Source: Luteimonas deserti (GTDB lineage Bacteria; Pseudomonadota; Gammaproteobacteria; Xanthomonadales; Xanthomonadaceae). From it: a DNA stretch of 64,000 nucleotides. The notes beneath the pieces are model-generated. The model saw nothing but the letters and a program-made list of their open reading frames with translations. It had not been told where the DNA came from and made no database searches. The DNA lies in NCBI RefSeq assembly GCF_013425765.1, contig NZ_JACCJZ010000014.1, forward strand, positions 1-64,000, in the 5' to 3' direction. Every line of letters starts with the position of its first letter. The first letter of the stretch is position 1. Position numbers and translations under genes: made by a program. Below are positions 1 through 7,963 of this stretch, piece after piece.

Positions 1-25
1 CTGCGGCGGGCCGGGCATCCTGCGG

Positions 26-667
26 TCAGACCAGTTGCAGCTCGAAGGCCTTGAGGACGGCCCGGGTGCGGTCGCGTACGCCGAGCTTGGACAGGATGTT
101 CGACACGTGATTCTTGATCGTGCCTTCGGCCACGCCGAGCGAGTTGGCGATCTCCTTGTTGGAGAATCCGCCCGCCATCAGTCGCAGGATCTCGGTCTCG
201 CGGTCGGTCAACGGGTCCGGCCGCTCGAGGCTGACGAACTCGTTGCGCATCTGTTCCAGCCCGGTCAGCAACCGCTGCGTGACCGCCGGCTGCACCAGCG
301 AACCGCCGCCAGCCACGGTGCGGATCGCGCCGACCAGCTGGTCCAGCGACACGTCCTTGAGCAGATAGCCCTTGGCTCCCGCCTTGAGCCCGGCCAGGAC
401 CAGCTGGTCGTCGTCGAAGGTGGTCAGGATGATCGTGGGCGGCAGTGCGCCGGCGCTGGCCAGTGCCTGCAGCGCCTCCAGCCCGGACATCGCCGGCATG
501 CGCATGTCCATCAGCACCACGTCGGGCTTCAGTCCGGGGATCAGATCGACCGCCTGGCGGCCGTCGGACGCCTCGCCCACGACTTCGATACCCCCGTCGA
601 GTGCCAGCAGCGAGCGGATGCCCTGGCGGACAAGGGTCTGGTCGTCGACCAGGCAGACTCGGATCAT
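26..667 (-). CDS. NarL/FixJ-family response regulator
   Basis: Cytoplasmic transcription factor of a two-component system, 213 residues. Residues 1-120 form a receiver domain with an acidic pair at Asp8-Asp9 and the phospho-acceptor Asp54 (VLMDMRMP); a conserved Thr (ILTTFDDD) and Lys (GYLLKDVS) follow. The C-terminal 65 residues are a LuxR-type helix-turn-helix beginning LTDRETEILRLMAGG. The ATG at 667 was chosen because it starts directly at the receiver fold; an in-frame ATG at 697 would add only ten poorly folded residues. It lies 26 bp downstream of the sensor kinase gene on the same strand, so the two are probably cotranscribed. The stimulus and target genes cannot be read from the sequence; the pair is DesK/DesR-like in architecture. 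Confidence 0.93.
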   Translation of the reverse strand: MIRVCLVDDQTLVRQGIRSLLALDGGIEVVGEASDGRQAVDLIPGLKPDVVLMDMRMPAMSGLEALQALASAGALPPTIILTTFDDDQLVLAGLKAGAKGYLLKDVSLDQLVGAIRTVAGGGSLVQPAVTQRLLTGLEQMRNEFVSLERPDPLTDRETEILRLMAGGFSNKEIANSLGVAEGTIKNHVSNILSKLGVRDRTRAVLKAFELQLV

Positions 668-693
668 GGTGGCTCCCACGGGGTCGGGCGGGT

Positions 694-1923
694 TCATGGC
701 GTCGGGTCCGCGGTCATGCCCCCAGCCGCGATCCCGGGCGCAGCATCGCGCACGCGCCCGTCCTCCGCCAGCGGCAATTCGAGGCGCAGGACGAAACCGT
801 GATCCGGAGCGGTTTCCACCTGCAGCGCGCCGCCATAGGCGGCCAGGCGTTCGCGGATCCCGTTGAGGCCGTTGCCGGCGCGCGCGGTGTCGGCGCCGCG
901 GCCGTCGTCGCGGGCATCGAGATGGATCGCATGCGCGTCTCGGGTATAGCGCAGCCGCAGCAGTGCCGCGCCCGAGTGGCGCACGGCATTGGTGATGATC
1001 TCCTGGGTGCAACGCAGCAGCACGTGCGCACGCTCGGGATCGTCGACCATGAAATGCACCGGCATGTCCATGTCCACGCGCAGGCTTGGCACGTGTTCGG
1101 CGAGCGGCAGCAGGGTGGCGCGCATGTCGATGGCGTCGTCGTCGCGCAGCTGGCTCACGGCTTCGCGCACGTCGCTGAGCAGCAGCTTGGCCAGGGTCTG
1201 GGCCTGGCCCACATGCTCCTGTGCCTGGCCGGACGTGAGGTGGCTCGCGATCTCCAGATTGAGGCTCAGCGCGGTGAGATGGTGGCCCAGCAGGTCGTGC
1301 AGCTCACGCGAGATGCGGACGCGCTCGTTGGCGCGCACGCTCTCGGCGAGCAGGGCGCGGGTGGCGCGCAACTCCGCGTTGAGCCGGCGCTGATCCTCCC
1401 GGGCCTGGGCCTGCTGGCGCGCCACCAGGCCGGTGACGAAGACGAACCCGGTGAACCCCACGTACAGAGCGGCCTGCAGCACCGCCTCGGCGACCGTGAA
1501 ATCCAGACCGCGCACGTACACCGGCACGATCACGAACTCGCAGGCCACCAGCAGCGCCACCCCCATCCACACCGGCAGCAGCCAGGGCAGCACGCAGGCG
1601 ACCACCATCAACAGAATGCTGCCGAGGCCGGTCTGGCTGTAGTAGCTGATCCCGATCGCACTGCCTGCCAACAGCAATACGAGCAATTGGTCGAACCGTC
1701 CGATTCGGCGCTCGCCCAGGCCGCGGGTCAACCAGCCGTAGCTGAGTCCGAACAGCGCCCAGGCCGTCCACGTGGGCCAGCTGTCGAGAACGGCGCGCTG
1801 GCCGCCCTCCCCCAGCTGTTCGGCCGGCGCCATCGTCACCATCAGCAGGGGCAAGCCGATCACCGCCCAGGTGAAGAGGCCGGCGATGCGCAGCAGGCGG
1901 TTGTGGTTCAGATGCCGGATCAT
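694..1923 (-). CDS. Sensor histidine kinase, HisKA_3 / DesK-like
   Basis: Membrane histidine kinase of 409 residues, predicted to phosphorylate the NarL-type regulator encoded immediately downstream. Residues 10-170 are rich in hydrophobic stretches, suggesting about five or six transmembrane helices with very short loops. A short coiled linker leads to the HisKA_3 dimerisation box (RISRELHDLLGHH, His209 as phospho-acceptor) and then a HATPase_c domain with EIITNAVRHSG (N box), DDGRGAD (G1) and GNGLNGIRERL (G2). There is no PAS or periplasmic sensor domain, so sensing is probably through the membrane, as known for DesK (membrane fluidity). That comparison is inference. Confidence 0.92.
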   Translation of the reverse strand: MIRHLNHNRLLRIAGLFTWAVIGLPLLMVTMAPAEQLGEGGQRAVLDSWPTWTAWALFGLSYGWLTRGLGERRIGRFDQLLVLLLAGSAIGISYYSQTGLGSILLMVVACVLPWLLPVWMGVALLVACEFVIVPVYVRGLDFTVAEAVLQAALYVGFTGFVFVTGLVARQQAQAREDQRRLNAELRATRALLAESVRANERVRISRELHDLLGHHLTALSLNLEIASHLTSGQAQEHVGQAQTLAKLLLSDVREAVSQLRDDDAIDMRATLLPLAEHVPSLRVDMDMPVHFMVDDPERAHVLLRCTQEIITNAVRHSGAALLRLRYTRDAHAIHLDARDDGRGADTARAGNGLNGIRERLAAYGGALQVETAPDHGFVLRLELPLAEDGRVRDAAPGIAAGGMTADPTP

Positions 1924-2075
1924 GGCCGCATGGTAGGCGCGCGACGCCCATGACGCCGAGGGCCTGAAGTCATGCCACGCCGCCCGCCCCGGATGCCATG
2001 CAATAATCCCCCGCTGCGACGCACCCGGCCTCTCCGGCCCGGCCCGCGTCCCAAGTCCGCTTCATGGAGTCTGGA

Positions 2076-2666
2076 ATGTCGATCGTCGTCCGCGACGTGC
2101 GCGAGCACGAGCTGGATTCCATCCTCGAACTCAACAATGCCGCCGGGCCGTCGATCCTGCCGCTGGACGGAGCCCGCCTGCGCCGCCTGTACGACACCGC
2201 GGAGTATTTCCGCATCGCCGAGCGCGAAGGCGCGATGGCCGGCTTCCTGATCGGCTTCGGCTCGGGCACCGAGCACGACAGCAGCAACTACGCATGGTTC
2301 AGCGCGCAGCATGCGGATTTCTTCTACATCGACCGCATCGTCGTCGCCAGCCGGCGGCGCGGCGGCGGTGTCGGCCGCGCGTTCTACGCCGACGTGCAGA
2401 GTTATGCCGAGGTGCGTTATCCGCTGCTGACCTGCGAGGTCTTCCTCGAGCACGACAATGATCCGGTCCGCCTGTTCCACGGCAGCTTCGGCTTCCGCGA
2501 GGTCGGCCAGCACGTGATGCCGGGCAGCGGGATCCGTGCCTCGATGCTGGTCAAGGACATGTGCAGCTACGCCTGGGTGCGCGAGACCTACGGCGGCCGT
2601 CTTCCCGACGCGCCGTGGCTGGGCAGGCCGCGCGTGGCACGCCGGACCGCCGGAGCGCGCGCCTGA
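2076..2666 (+). CDS. GNAT-family N-acetyltransferase
   Basis: Predicted acetyl-CoA-dependent N-acetyltransferase of about 196 residues; substrate unknown. The acetyl-CoA binding loop is visible as SRRRGGGVGRAFY following the beta strand FYIDRIVV, typical GNAT motif A, and the later FHGSFGFREVG matches GNAT motif B. The ATG at 2076 is preferred over the in-frame ATG at 2064 because a GGAG lies about seven bases before it. The TGA stop overlaps the ATG of minC by one base (TGATG), so the two are probably translationally coupled and share a transcript. A CAATAAT sequence near 2000-2006 could be a -10 element, but no -35 partner is evident. Confidence 0.85.
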   Translation: MSIVVRDVREHELDSILELNNAAGPSILPLDGARLRRLYDTAEYFRIAEREGAMAGFLIGFGSGTEHDSSNYAWFSAQHADFFYIDRIVVASRRRGGGVGRAFYADVQSYAEVRYPLLTCEVFLEHDNDPVRLFHGSFGFREVGQHVMPGSGIRASMLVKDMCSYAWVRETYGGRLPDAPWLGRPRVARRTAGARA

Positions 2667-3439
2667 TGGCCGGGCGCGCGGCTCCCGCCGCCCAGTTCGA
2701 GCAGGCCGGCGAACTGAAGATCGGCCAGGTGGGCATCGCCAACCTGCGCATCCGCACACTGGATGTCGAACGCCTGGGCGCCGAGATGCGCGACCGGGTC
2801 GCCCGCGCACCGAAGCTGTTCGAACGTGCGGCGGTGATCCTCGACTTCGGCGGCCTGCCGGTATCGCCCGACGCGTCCACGGCCCAGGCCCTGATCGACG
2901 TGCTGCGCGATGCGGGTGCGATGCCGGTCGCGCTGGCCTGGGGCAGCAACGAGAACGCCGCGCTCGCCGAGGCACTCGGCCTGCCCGTGCTGTCGAAGTT
3001 CCGGGCCCAGTACGAGAGCGCCGAGGCGGGCGTCGCGCCGGCTCCGCCGCGTACGGCGCCGGTGTCCGAGCCCGCACCGGCGCCCGCGAAGGCCGCGCCC
3101 GCCTCGAGCGAACCCGGCCTGATCCAGACCACCGCCGTTCGCTCGGGCCAGCAGCTCTATGCGCAGAGCCGCGACCTGACCGTGCTGTCACAGGTCGGTG
3201 CGGGCGCGGAGGTCATCGCCGACGGTTCGATCCACATCTACGGCCCGCTGCGCGGCCGCGCGCTGGCCGGAGCCAAGGGCAATGCCGATGCGCGCATCTT
3301 CTGCCGCAGTTTCCATGCCGAACTGGTGGCCGTGGCGGGCCACTACAAGGTGCTCGACGACATCCCCCGCGAGCTCCATGGCAAGGCCGTCCAGGTCTGG
3401 CTGGAGCATGACGAATTGAAGATCGCCGCACTCGAGTGA
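2666..3439 (+). CDS. minC: Septum site-determining protein MinC
   Basis: Inhibitor of FtsZ assembly that, with MinD, prevents septation at the poles. The protein has 257 residues: an N-terminal FtsZ-inhibiting domain (about 1-115), a Pro/Ala-rich linker (about 118-150), and a C-terminal right-handed beta-helix that binds MinD, recognisable from IYGPLRGRALAGAKGN and ARIFCRSFHAELVAVAG. The ATG overlaps the stop of the preceding acetyltransferase. minD follows after 24 bp. Family membership is secure from sequence and gene order minC-minD-minE. Confidence 0.97.
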   Translation: MAGRAAPAAQFEQAGELKIGQVGIANLRIRTLDVERLGAEMRDRVARAPKLFERAAVILDFGGLPVSPDASTAQALIDVLRDAGAMPVALAWGSNENAALAEALGLPVLSKFRAQYESAEAGVAPAPPRTAPVSEPAPAPAKAAPASSEPGLIQTTAVRSGQQLYAQSRDLTVLSQVGAGAEVIADGSIHIYGPLRGRALAGAKGNADARIFCRSFHAELVAVAGHYKVLDDIPRELHGKAVQVWLEHDELKIAALE

Positions 3440-3463
3440 CGGCGACATACCAGGAGACGTGTT

Positions 3464-4273
3464 TTGGCTGAGATCATCGTAGTCACCTCTGGCAAGGGCG
3501 GCGTCGGCAAGACCACCAGCAGTGCCAGCATCGCCAGCGGACTGGCCCGCATGGGCAAGCGCACCGCGGTCGTCGATTTCGACGTGGGCCTGCGCAACCT
3601 CGACCTGATCATGGGCTGCGAGCGCCGTGTGGTGTACGACCTGGTCAACGTGGTCCAGGGCGAGGCCTCGCTGAAGCAGGCCCTGATCAAGGACAAGCGT
3701 TTTGACAACCTCTACGTGCTGGCCGCATCGCAGACCCGCGACAAGGACGCACTCACCCGCGACGGCGTCGAACGCGTGCTCAAGGAGCTGGCCGACGACG
3801 GCTTCGAATACATCATCTGCGACTCGCCTGCCGGCATCGAAAAGGGCGCGTTCCTGGCGATGTACTTCGCCGACCGCGCGATCGTGGTGGTGAATCCGGA
3901 AGTGTCGTCGGTGCGCGATTCAGACCGCATCATCGGCCTGCTGCAGTCCAAGACCCGCCGCGCCGAAAACGGCGAGCGCGTGCAGGAATACCTGCTGCTC
4001 ACCCGCTACAGCCCGGCGCGGGTGGAGACCGGCGAGATGCTGTCGATCGCCGACGTGGAGGAAGTGCTCGGCCTGAAGACACTGGGCGTGATTCCCGAGT
4101 CCGGCGACGTGCTCAACGCGTCCAACAAGGGCGAGCCGGTGATCCTGTCGGCCGAATCGAGCGCCGGCCAGGCCTACGACGACGCGGTGGCCCGCCTGCT
4201 CGGCCAGGAGCGTCCGATGCGCTTCACCACCAACGAGAAGAAGGGCTTCTTCAGCAAGCTGTTCGGAGGCTGA
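3464..4273 (+). CDS. minD: Septum site-determining ATPase MinD
   Basis: Membrane-cycling ATPase of 269 residues that recruits MinC and oscillates with MinE. The deviant Walker A motif GKGGVGKTT is at residues 10-18. Further ParA/MinD features are the switch motif [13 protein letters not shown] and the Walker B region [14 protein letters not shown]. The C-terminus ([13 protein letters not shown]) is the amphipathic membrane-targeting helix. The start is TTG at 3464, with an AGGAGA Shine-Dalgarno sequence seven bases upstream; no in-frame ATG fits the conserved N-terminus [12 protein letters not shown]. The minE ATG lies one base after its stop codon. Confidence 0.98.
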   Translation: MAEIIVVTSGKGGVGKTTSSASIASGLARMGKRTAVVDFDVGLRNLDLIMGCERRVVYDLVNVVQGEASLKQALIKDKRFDNLYVLAASQTRDKDALTRDGVERVLKELADDGFEYIICDSPAGIEKGAFLAMYFADRAIVVVNPEVSSVRDSDRIIGLLQSKTRRAENGERVQEYLLLTRYSPARVETGEMLSIADVEEVLGLKTLGVIPESGDVLNASNKGEPVILSAESSAGQAYDDAVARLLGQERPMRFTTNEKKGFFSKLFGG

Positions 4274-4274
4274 C

Positions 4275-4538
4275 ATGGGCATGTTCGATTTCCTCAAGCC
4301 GAAAAAGAACACCGCCTCGATCGCCAAGGACCGGCTGCGCATCATCGTGGCCCAGGAGCGCACCAATCGCGGCGCGCCGGACTATCTGCCGTTGCTGCAG
4401 CGCGAGTTGCTCGAGGTGATCCGCAAGTACGTCAGCATCGACGTCGAGGCGGTCAAGGTGGATCTGGTCAAGGACGGCGACCACGACGTGCTGGACATCT
4501 CGGTCGCGCTGCCCGACGAGCGCACCGCGGCGGTCTGA
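4275..4538 (+). CDS. minE: Cell division topological specificity factor MinE
   Basis: Small 87-residue protein that stimulates MinD ATPase activity and drives Min oscillation. It has the N-terminal membrane-targeting sequence ([11 protein letters not shown]), the MinD-contact region ([13 protein letters not shown]) and the C-terminal topological specificity domain ([12 protein letters not shown] and beyond). Length is normal. It starts one base after minD and is followed three bases later by an uncharacterised gene, so the transcript probably continues. Confidence 0.97.
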   Translation: MGMFDFLKPKKNTASIAKDRLRIIVAQERTNRGAPDYLPLLQRELLEVIRKYVSIDVEAVKVDLVKDGDHDVLDISVALPDERTAAV

Positions 4539-4541
4539 GCC

Positions 4542-5102
4542 GTGGTTGCAGATGACGCCCCGGCGCAGATCGCCGCGGTGCTGCGCCTCGACGACATCGG
4601 CTTCGACGCGCCGGGTGCTCTTCTGGCCCGTTTCGGGCTGCGGCTGCACCGCGTCGACGACGGCGCCGACATCCCCGGTAGCTACTGGGGCGAGAACGAA
4701 GCCGGCATCATCGGCTGCGACGTGTATGCCCGCCGCGACACGCCGGTGCATTCGCTGCTGCACGAGGCCGGGCACCTGATCGTGCTGCCCCCGGCGCGGC
4801 GCGGCGCGGTCCACACCGATGCCACCGATTCGATCGAGGAAGAAGACGCCACCTGTTATCTGCAGATCGTGCTCGCCGACGCCCTCCCCGGGGTGGGTCG
4901 CGATCGGCTGATGTCCGACATGGATGCCTGGGGCTACACCTTCCGCCTCGGCAGTGCGCGCGCGTGGTTCGAACGGGACGCGGACGAGGTGCGCGCCTGG
5001 CTGCACGGCCGGGGCCTGCTGACCGCGTGCGGCGCGGCGCGGCTGCCGGACGCGACGCTCAGCGGCGACGACGCGTGCAGCGCGGCGGCCACGTCCGCGT
5101 AA
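4542..5102 (+). CDS. Uncharacterised protein with HEAGH zinc-protease-like motif
   Basis: Protein of 186 residues with GTG start, placed three bases after minE and therefore probably cotranscribed with the min genes. I do not recognise a named family. The central segment SLLHEAGHLIVLPPARR contains an HExxH signature within a hydrophobic helix, as in small zincins such as ImmA/IrrE-type peptidases. A cluster of acidic residues follows (SIEEEDATCYL), which could supply the third metal ligand. There is no signal peptide or membrane segment, so it should be cytoplasmic. The C-terminal 25 residues look disordered. Metal binding and peptidase activity are inference from the motif alone. Confidence 0.75.
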   Translation: MVADDAPAQIAAVLRLDDIGFDAPGALLARFGLRLHRVDDGADIPGSYWGENEAGIIGCDVYARRDTPVHSLLHEAGHLIVLPPARRGAVHTDATDSIEEEDATCYLQIVLADALPGVGRDRLMSDMDAWGYTFRLGSARAWFERDADEVRAWLHGRGLLTACGAARLPDATLSGDDACSAAATSA

Positions 5103-5239
5103 AGGCCGCCCCGCCAGAGTCCGGTCGCTGAAGCAGGCAGCCTCCCTTGGTCACTTGCCGGCGGGACTGCCGGATGCAACGCAGGCGGGCGGGTCCATGT
5201 GCGGAGCCACGGGCCGGACCCCTCGGCCATCCCGCATCG

Positions 5240-5812
5240 GTGCGCCGCGTGTACTGGGTGATGCCCAGCGAACGGAGCGACGAGCAGGAGGTGTCCATCG
5301 ATGCGACACCGGCGCAGCTCGCGTCCTCCGCTCCGCGCTTTGACACCGGTCCGCCGGTCGCGATCCCGTGTGCGTCCATCGAGGTGCCGCTGGACATGCA
5401 GCCCGGGAGCTCCCGACCGCCAACGTGCCCGCCTTCGGCTGCCGCGGGCTGCTGGTGGAGGCACGGGTGCCGGGGCGGTCTTCGACGCGATCGCCGGCGA
5501 CGCGGTGGACGATGCGCGCGCGCCTCGTGGGCGGGCGCACCGGTCCGGTCGAGGGGCCGTGGTGGATCGCCAAGTGACCCGCCGCTTCGCCTGCCTCGAT
5601 CGGCCACGCTGCACGCTGTCGTGCGATGACGACGGGGACGTGCAGTTCATCGATTCGCCTTCGTGCCCTTGTCCACCCGCACCCACGGCCACCTGTTCCG
5701 CCTGGACGACTCCCTGCCGTCGCTGGTGGCGAGCGCAGAACTCAAGCAGGCACCCGAGCGAGAGGGCATCACCGGGTTCCGCTTCTACGCGCCCGGCGAG
5801 GTCTCGTCGTGA
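5240..5812 (+). pseudogene. Shattered Imm11/DUF1629-like immunity gene
   Basis: Coding-like sequence that can be read only by changing frame about five times. In order: VYWVMPSERSDEQEVS to VPLDMQPG (from 5240), ELPTANVPAFGCRGLLVEARV (from 5407), AVFDAIAGDAVDDAR (about 5475-5520), RLVGGRTGPVEGPWWIA (from 5521), VTRRFACLDRPRC to DGDVQFIDS (about 5575-5658), and LFRLDDSLPSLVASAELK then GITGFRFYAPGEVSS (ending at TGA 5810-5812). The order and spacing resemble Imm11-type (DUF1629) immunity proteins of polymorphic toxin systems, with the typical late pattern of a conserved C-D-R segment, F-R-L, a short strand and an amphipathic helix before GITGF. The frames 2-1-0-1-0-2 indicate an old, decayed gene. 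No toxin partner is visible nearby. The family call is tentative; the frame changes are directly visible. Confidence 0.55.
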
Positions 5813-5919
5813 ACCCGCCGGGCCGGCGCCGGCCCGTGCCGTCGTCCTCGCCCCCGCCCACTTGCGGGCCCGCATCGCCCGCACTAGCCTCCCGGTTCCC
5901 GAGCCACCGGACCTCAGCT

Positions 5920-7914
5920 GTGAACAAGCCTCGCGCCGCCCTGCTCGCCATCGCCGTCGCCGCGGGCCTCACGCTCGCAGGCTGCAACCGCGCTCCGTCT
6001 CCGGAGGGTGCGTCGGCGCCGGGCGCAGCGACCCCGGCCGGCGAGACCGCCGACCAGTTCATCGCACGGGTCAATGCCGAGCTGCGCGCGATGCAGCCCG
6101 AGGTCAGCGCCGCGCAGTGGCTCTCGTCGACCTACATCACGGACGACAGCCAGCTGCTCGCGGCCAAGTACAACGAGCGCTACCTCGCCCAGCTCAACAG
6201 CTGGATCGAGCAGGCCCGCCGCTTCGAGGGCCAGCAGATGTCGGCCGAGACCGCGCGCGCGATCAACCTGCTCAAGCTCGGCGCATCGATGCCGCCGCCA
6301 CGCAATCCCGAACATCTTGCCGAACTCACCCGCATCGCCTCGAAGATGGAAGGCACCTACGGCGCGGGCCAGTACTGCACCGGCGAAGGCGACACGCGCC
6401 GCTGCCGCCAGCTGGGCGCGCTCGAGGACGTCCTGCGCACGAGTCGCGACTACGACGCGCAACTCGACGCCTGGCAGGGCTGGCACACGATCGCCCAGCC
6501 GATGCGGACCGACTACACGCGCTTCGTCGAACTGGTCAACGAGGGCGCACGCGACCTCGGTTTCGCCGATGCGGGCGAAGCCTGGCGATCGGGCTACGAC
6601 ATGCCTGCGGCCGAGCTCGCCGCGGAAACCGATCGCCTGTGGGGCCAGGTCAAGCCGCTGTACGAACAGCTGCACTGCTACACCCGTGCACGCATGGAGG
6701 CGCGCTACCCCGGCCGTGGCACGGTCGATGGCGGCCTGCTGCCCGCCCATCTCATGGGCAACATGTGGCAGCAGGACTGGGGCAACCTCTGGGACGTGTT
6801 GCAGCCCTATCCCAACGCCGGCGATCTCGACATCACCGGGGCTCTGGAGAAGAACTACCAGGCCGCGCTCAACGAGCGGATGGTGAGGGAGAACGCGCTG
6901 ATCGATTCCGATCGCCGCGCCGACGTCGCGCAGGCGGCGCAACTCGACAACGCCAAGCGCATGAACGAGCGCGCCCAGGACTTCTACGTCTCCCTCGGCA
7001 TGCCCGCACTGCCTCCAAGCTATTGGCAGAAGAGCCAGTTCATCAAGCCGCGCGACCGCAACGTGGTCTGCCACGCAAGCGCATGGGACATGAGTGTCTC
7101 CATCGACGGCCAGCCCGACGTGCGCACCAAGATGTGCACCAGGGCGAACGAGGAAGACTTCACCACGATCTACCACGAGCTCGGCCACGTTTATTACTAC
7201 CTGGCCTACAACGGCCGTCCGCCGTTGTTCCAGAACGGCGCGCACGACGGCTTCCACGAGGCGATCGGCGACACCATCGTGCTGGCGATGACCCCGCAGT
7301 ACCTGCAGTCGATCGGTCTGGTCGGCGAGCAGACGCAGACGCAGGAGTCGCTGGTCAATTCGCAGATGCGCATGGCGCTGGCCAAGGTGGCGTTCATGCC
7401 CTTCGGCCTGATGATCGACCGCTGGCGCTGGGGTGTGTTCGACGGCTCGATCACCCCGCAGAACTACAACGCCGCATGGTGGTCGCTGAAGGCGCAGTAC
7501 CAGGGCGTCGCCCCGGCGACCGCGCGCGGCGAGGAATTCTTCGATGCCGGCGCCAAGTACCACGTCCCGGGCAATACGCCGTACACGCGCTACTTCCTCT
7601 CGCACGTGCTGCAGTTCCAGTTCTACAAGGCCCTGTGCGACGCCTCCGGCCATACCGGCCCGTTGTACGAGTGCAGTTTCTACGGCAACAAGGCCGCGGG
7701 CGAGCGGTTCTGGGCGATGCTGGAGAAGGGCAGCAGCCAGCCGTGGCAGCAGACCTTGCGGGAGCTCACCGGCGGCGAGCAGATGGATGCCGCGCCGGTG
7801 CTCGAGTACTTCGCGCCGCTGCAGACCTGGCTGAGCCGCCAGAACGAGGGCCGAAGCTGCGGCTGGACGGCCCCGGCGGCAGTGCAGACCGCAACGCCCA
7901 CCGCGTCGCGCTGA
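5920..7914 (+). CDS. Peptidase M2 family (angiotensin-converting-enzyme-like) lipoprotein
   Basis: Predicted zinc dipeptidyl carboxypeptidase, 664 residues. The N-terminus (VNKPRAALLAIAVAAG then LTLAGC) is a lipoprotein signal peptide with its lipobox cysteine near residue 22, so the mature enzyme is probably anchored in the periplasm or outer membrane. The zinc site HELGH lies at 419-423 and the third ligand is Glu447 in HEAIGDT, matching the gluzincin M2 layout. Other M2-like segments are DNAKRMNERAQDFYVSLGMP and the C-terminal YTRYFLSHVLQFQFYKALC. The GTG at 5920 was chosen because it gives a clean signal peptide; upstream in-frame sequence belongs to the pseudogene region. Bacterial M2 enzymes are known from xanthomonads, where they cleave ACE-type substrates in vitro; the natural substrate is unknown. 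Confidence 0.93.
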   Translation: MNKPRAALLAIAVAAGLTLAGCNRAPSPEGASAPGAATPAGETADQFIARVNAELRAMQPEVSAAQWLSSTYITDDSQLLAAKYNERYLAQLNSWIEQARRFEGQQMSAETARAINLLKLGASMPPPRNPEHLAELTRIASKMEGTYGAGQYCTGEGDTRRCRQLGALEDVLRTSRDYDAQLDAWQGWHTIAQPMRTDYTRFVELVNEGARDLGFADAGEAWRSGYDMPAAELAAETDRLWGQVKPLYEQLHCYTRARMEARYPGRGTVDGGLLPAHLMGNMWQQDWGNLWDVLQPYPNAGDLDITGALEKNYQAALNERMVRENALIDSDRRADVAQAAQLDNAKRMNERAQDFYVSLGMPALPPSYWQKSQFIKPRDRNVVCHASAWDMSVSIDGQPDVRTKMCTRANEEDFTTIYHELGHVYYYLAYNGRPPLFQNGAHDGFHEAIGDTIVLAMTPQYLQSIGLVGEQTQTQESLVNSQMRMALAKVAFMPFGLMIDRWRWGVFDGSITPQNYNAAWWSLKAQYQGVAPATARGEEFFDAGAKYHVPGNTPYTRYFLSHVLQFQFYKALCDASGHTGPLYECSFYGNKAAGERFWAMLEKGSSQPWQQTLRELTGGEQMDAAPVLEYFAPLQTWLSRQNEGRSCGWTAPAAVQTATPTASR

Positions 7915-7945
7915 GCGTCACTGCCCGCGGACCGGTCGTCGGGCC

Positions 7946-7963
7946 GGCCCGCACGCGCGGGCC
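7946..7963. terminator. Short hairpin between convergent genes
   Basis: A seven-base stem GGCCCGC / GCGGGCC with loop ACGC lies between the convergent M2 peptidase and MFS exporter genes and touches the exporter's stop codon. There is no U-tract on either side. It could act as a bidirectional terminator or be incidental in such GC-rich DNA. Confidence 0.35.

Noticed and set aside
2910..3122. Arg/Pro-rich frame inside minC
   Set aside because: Shadow of the MinC linker, out of frame.
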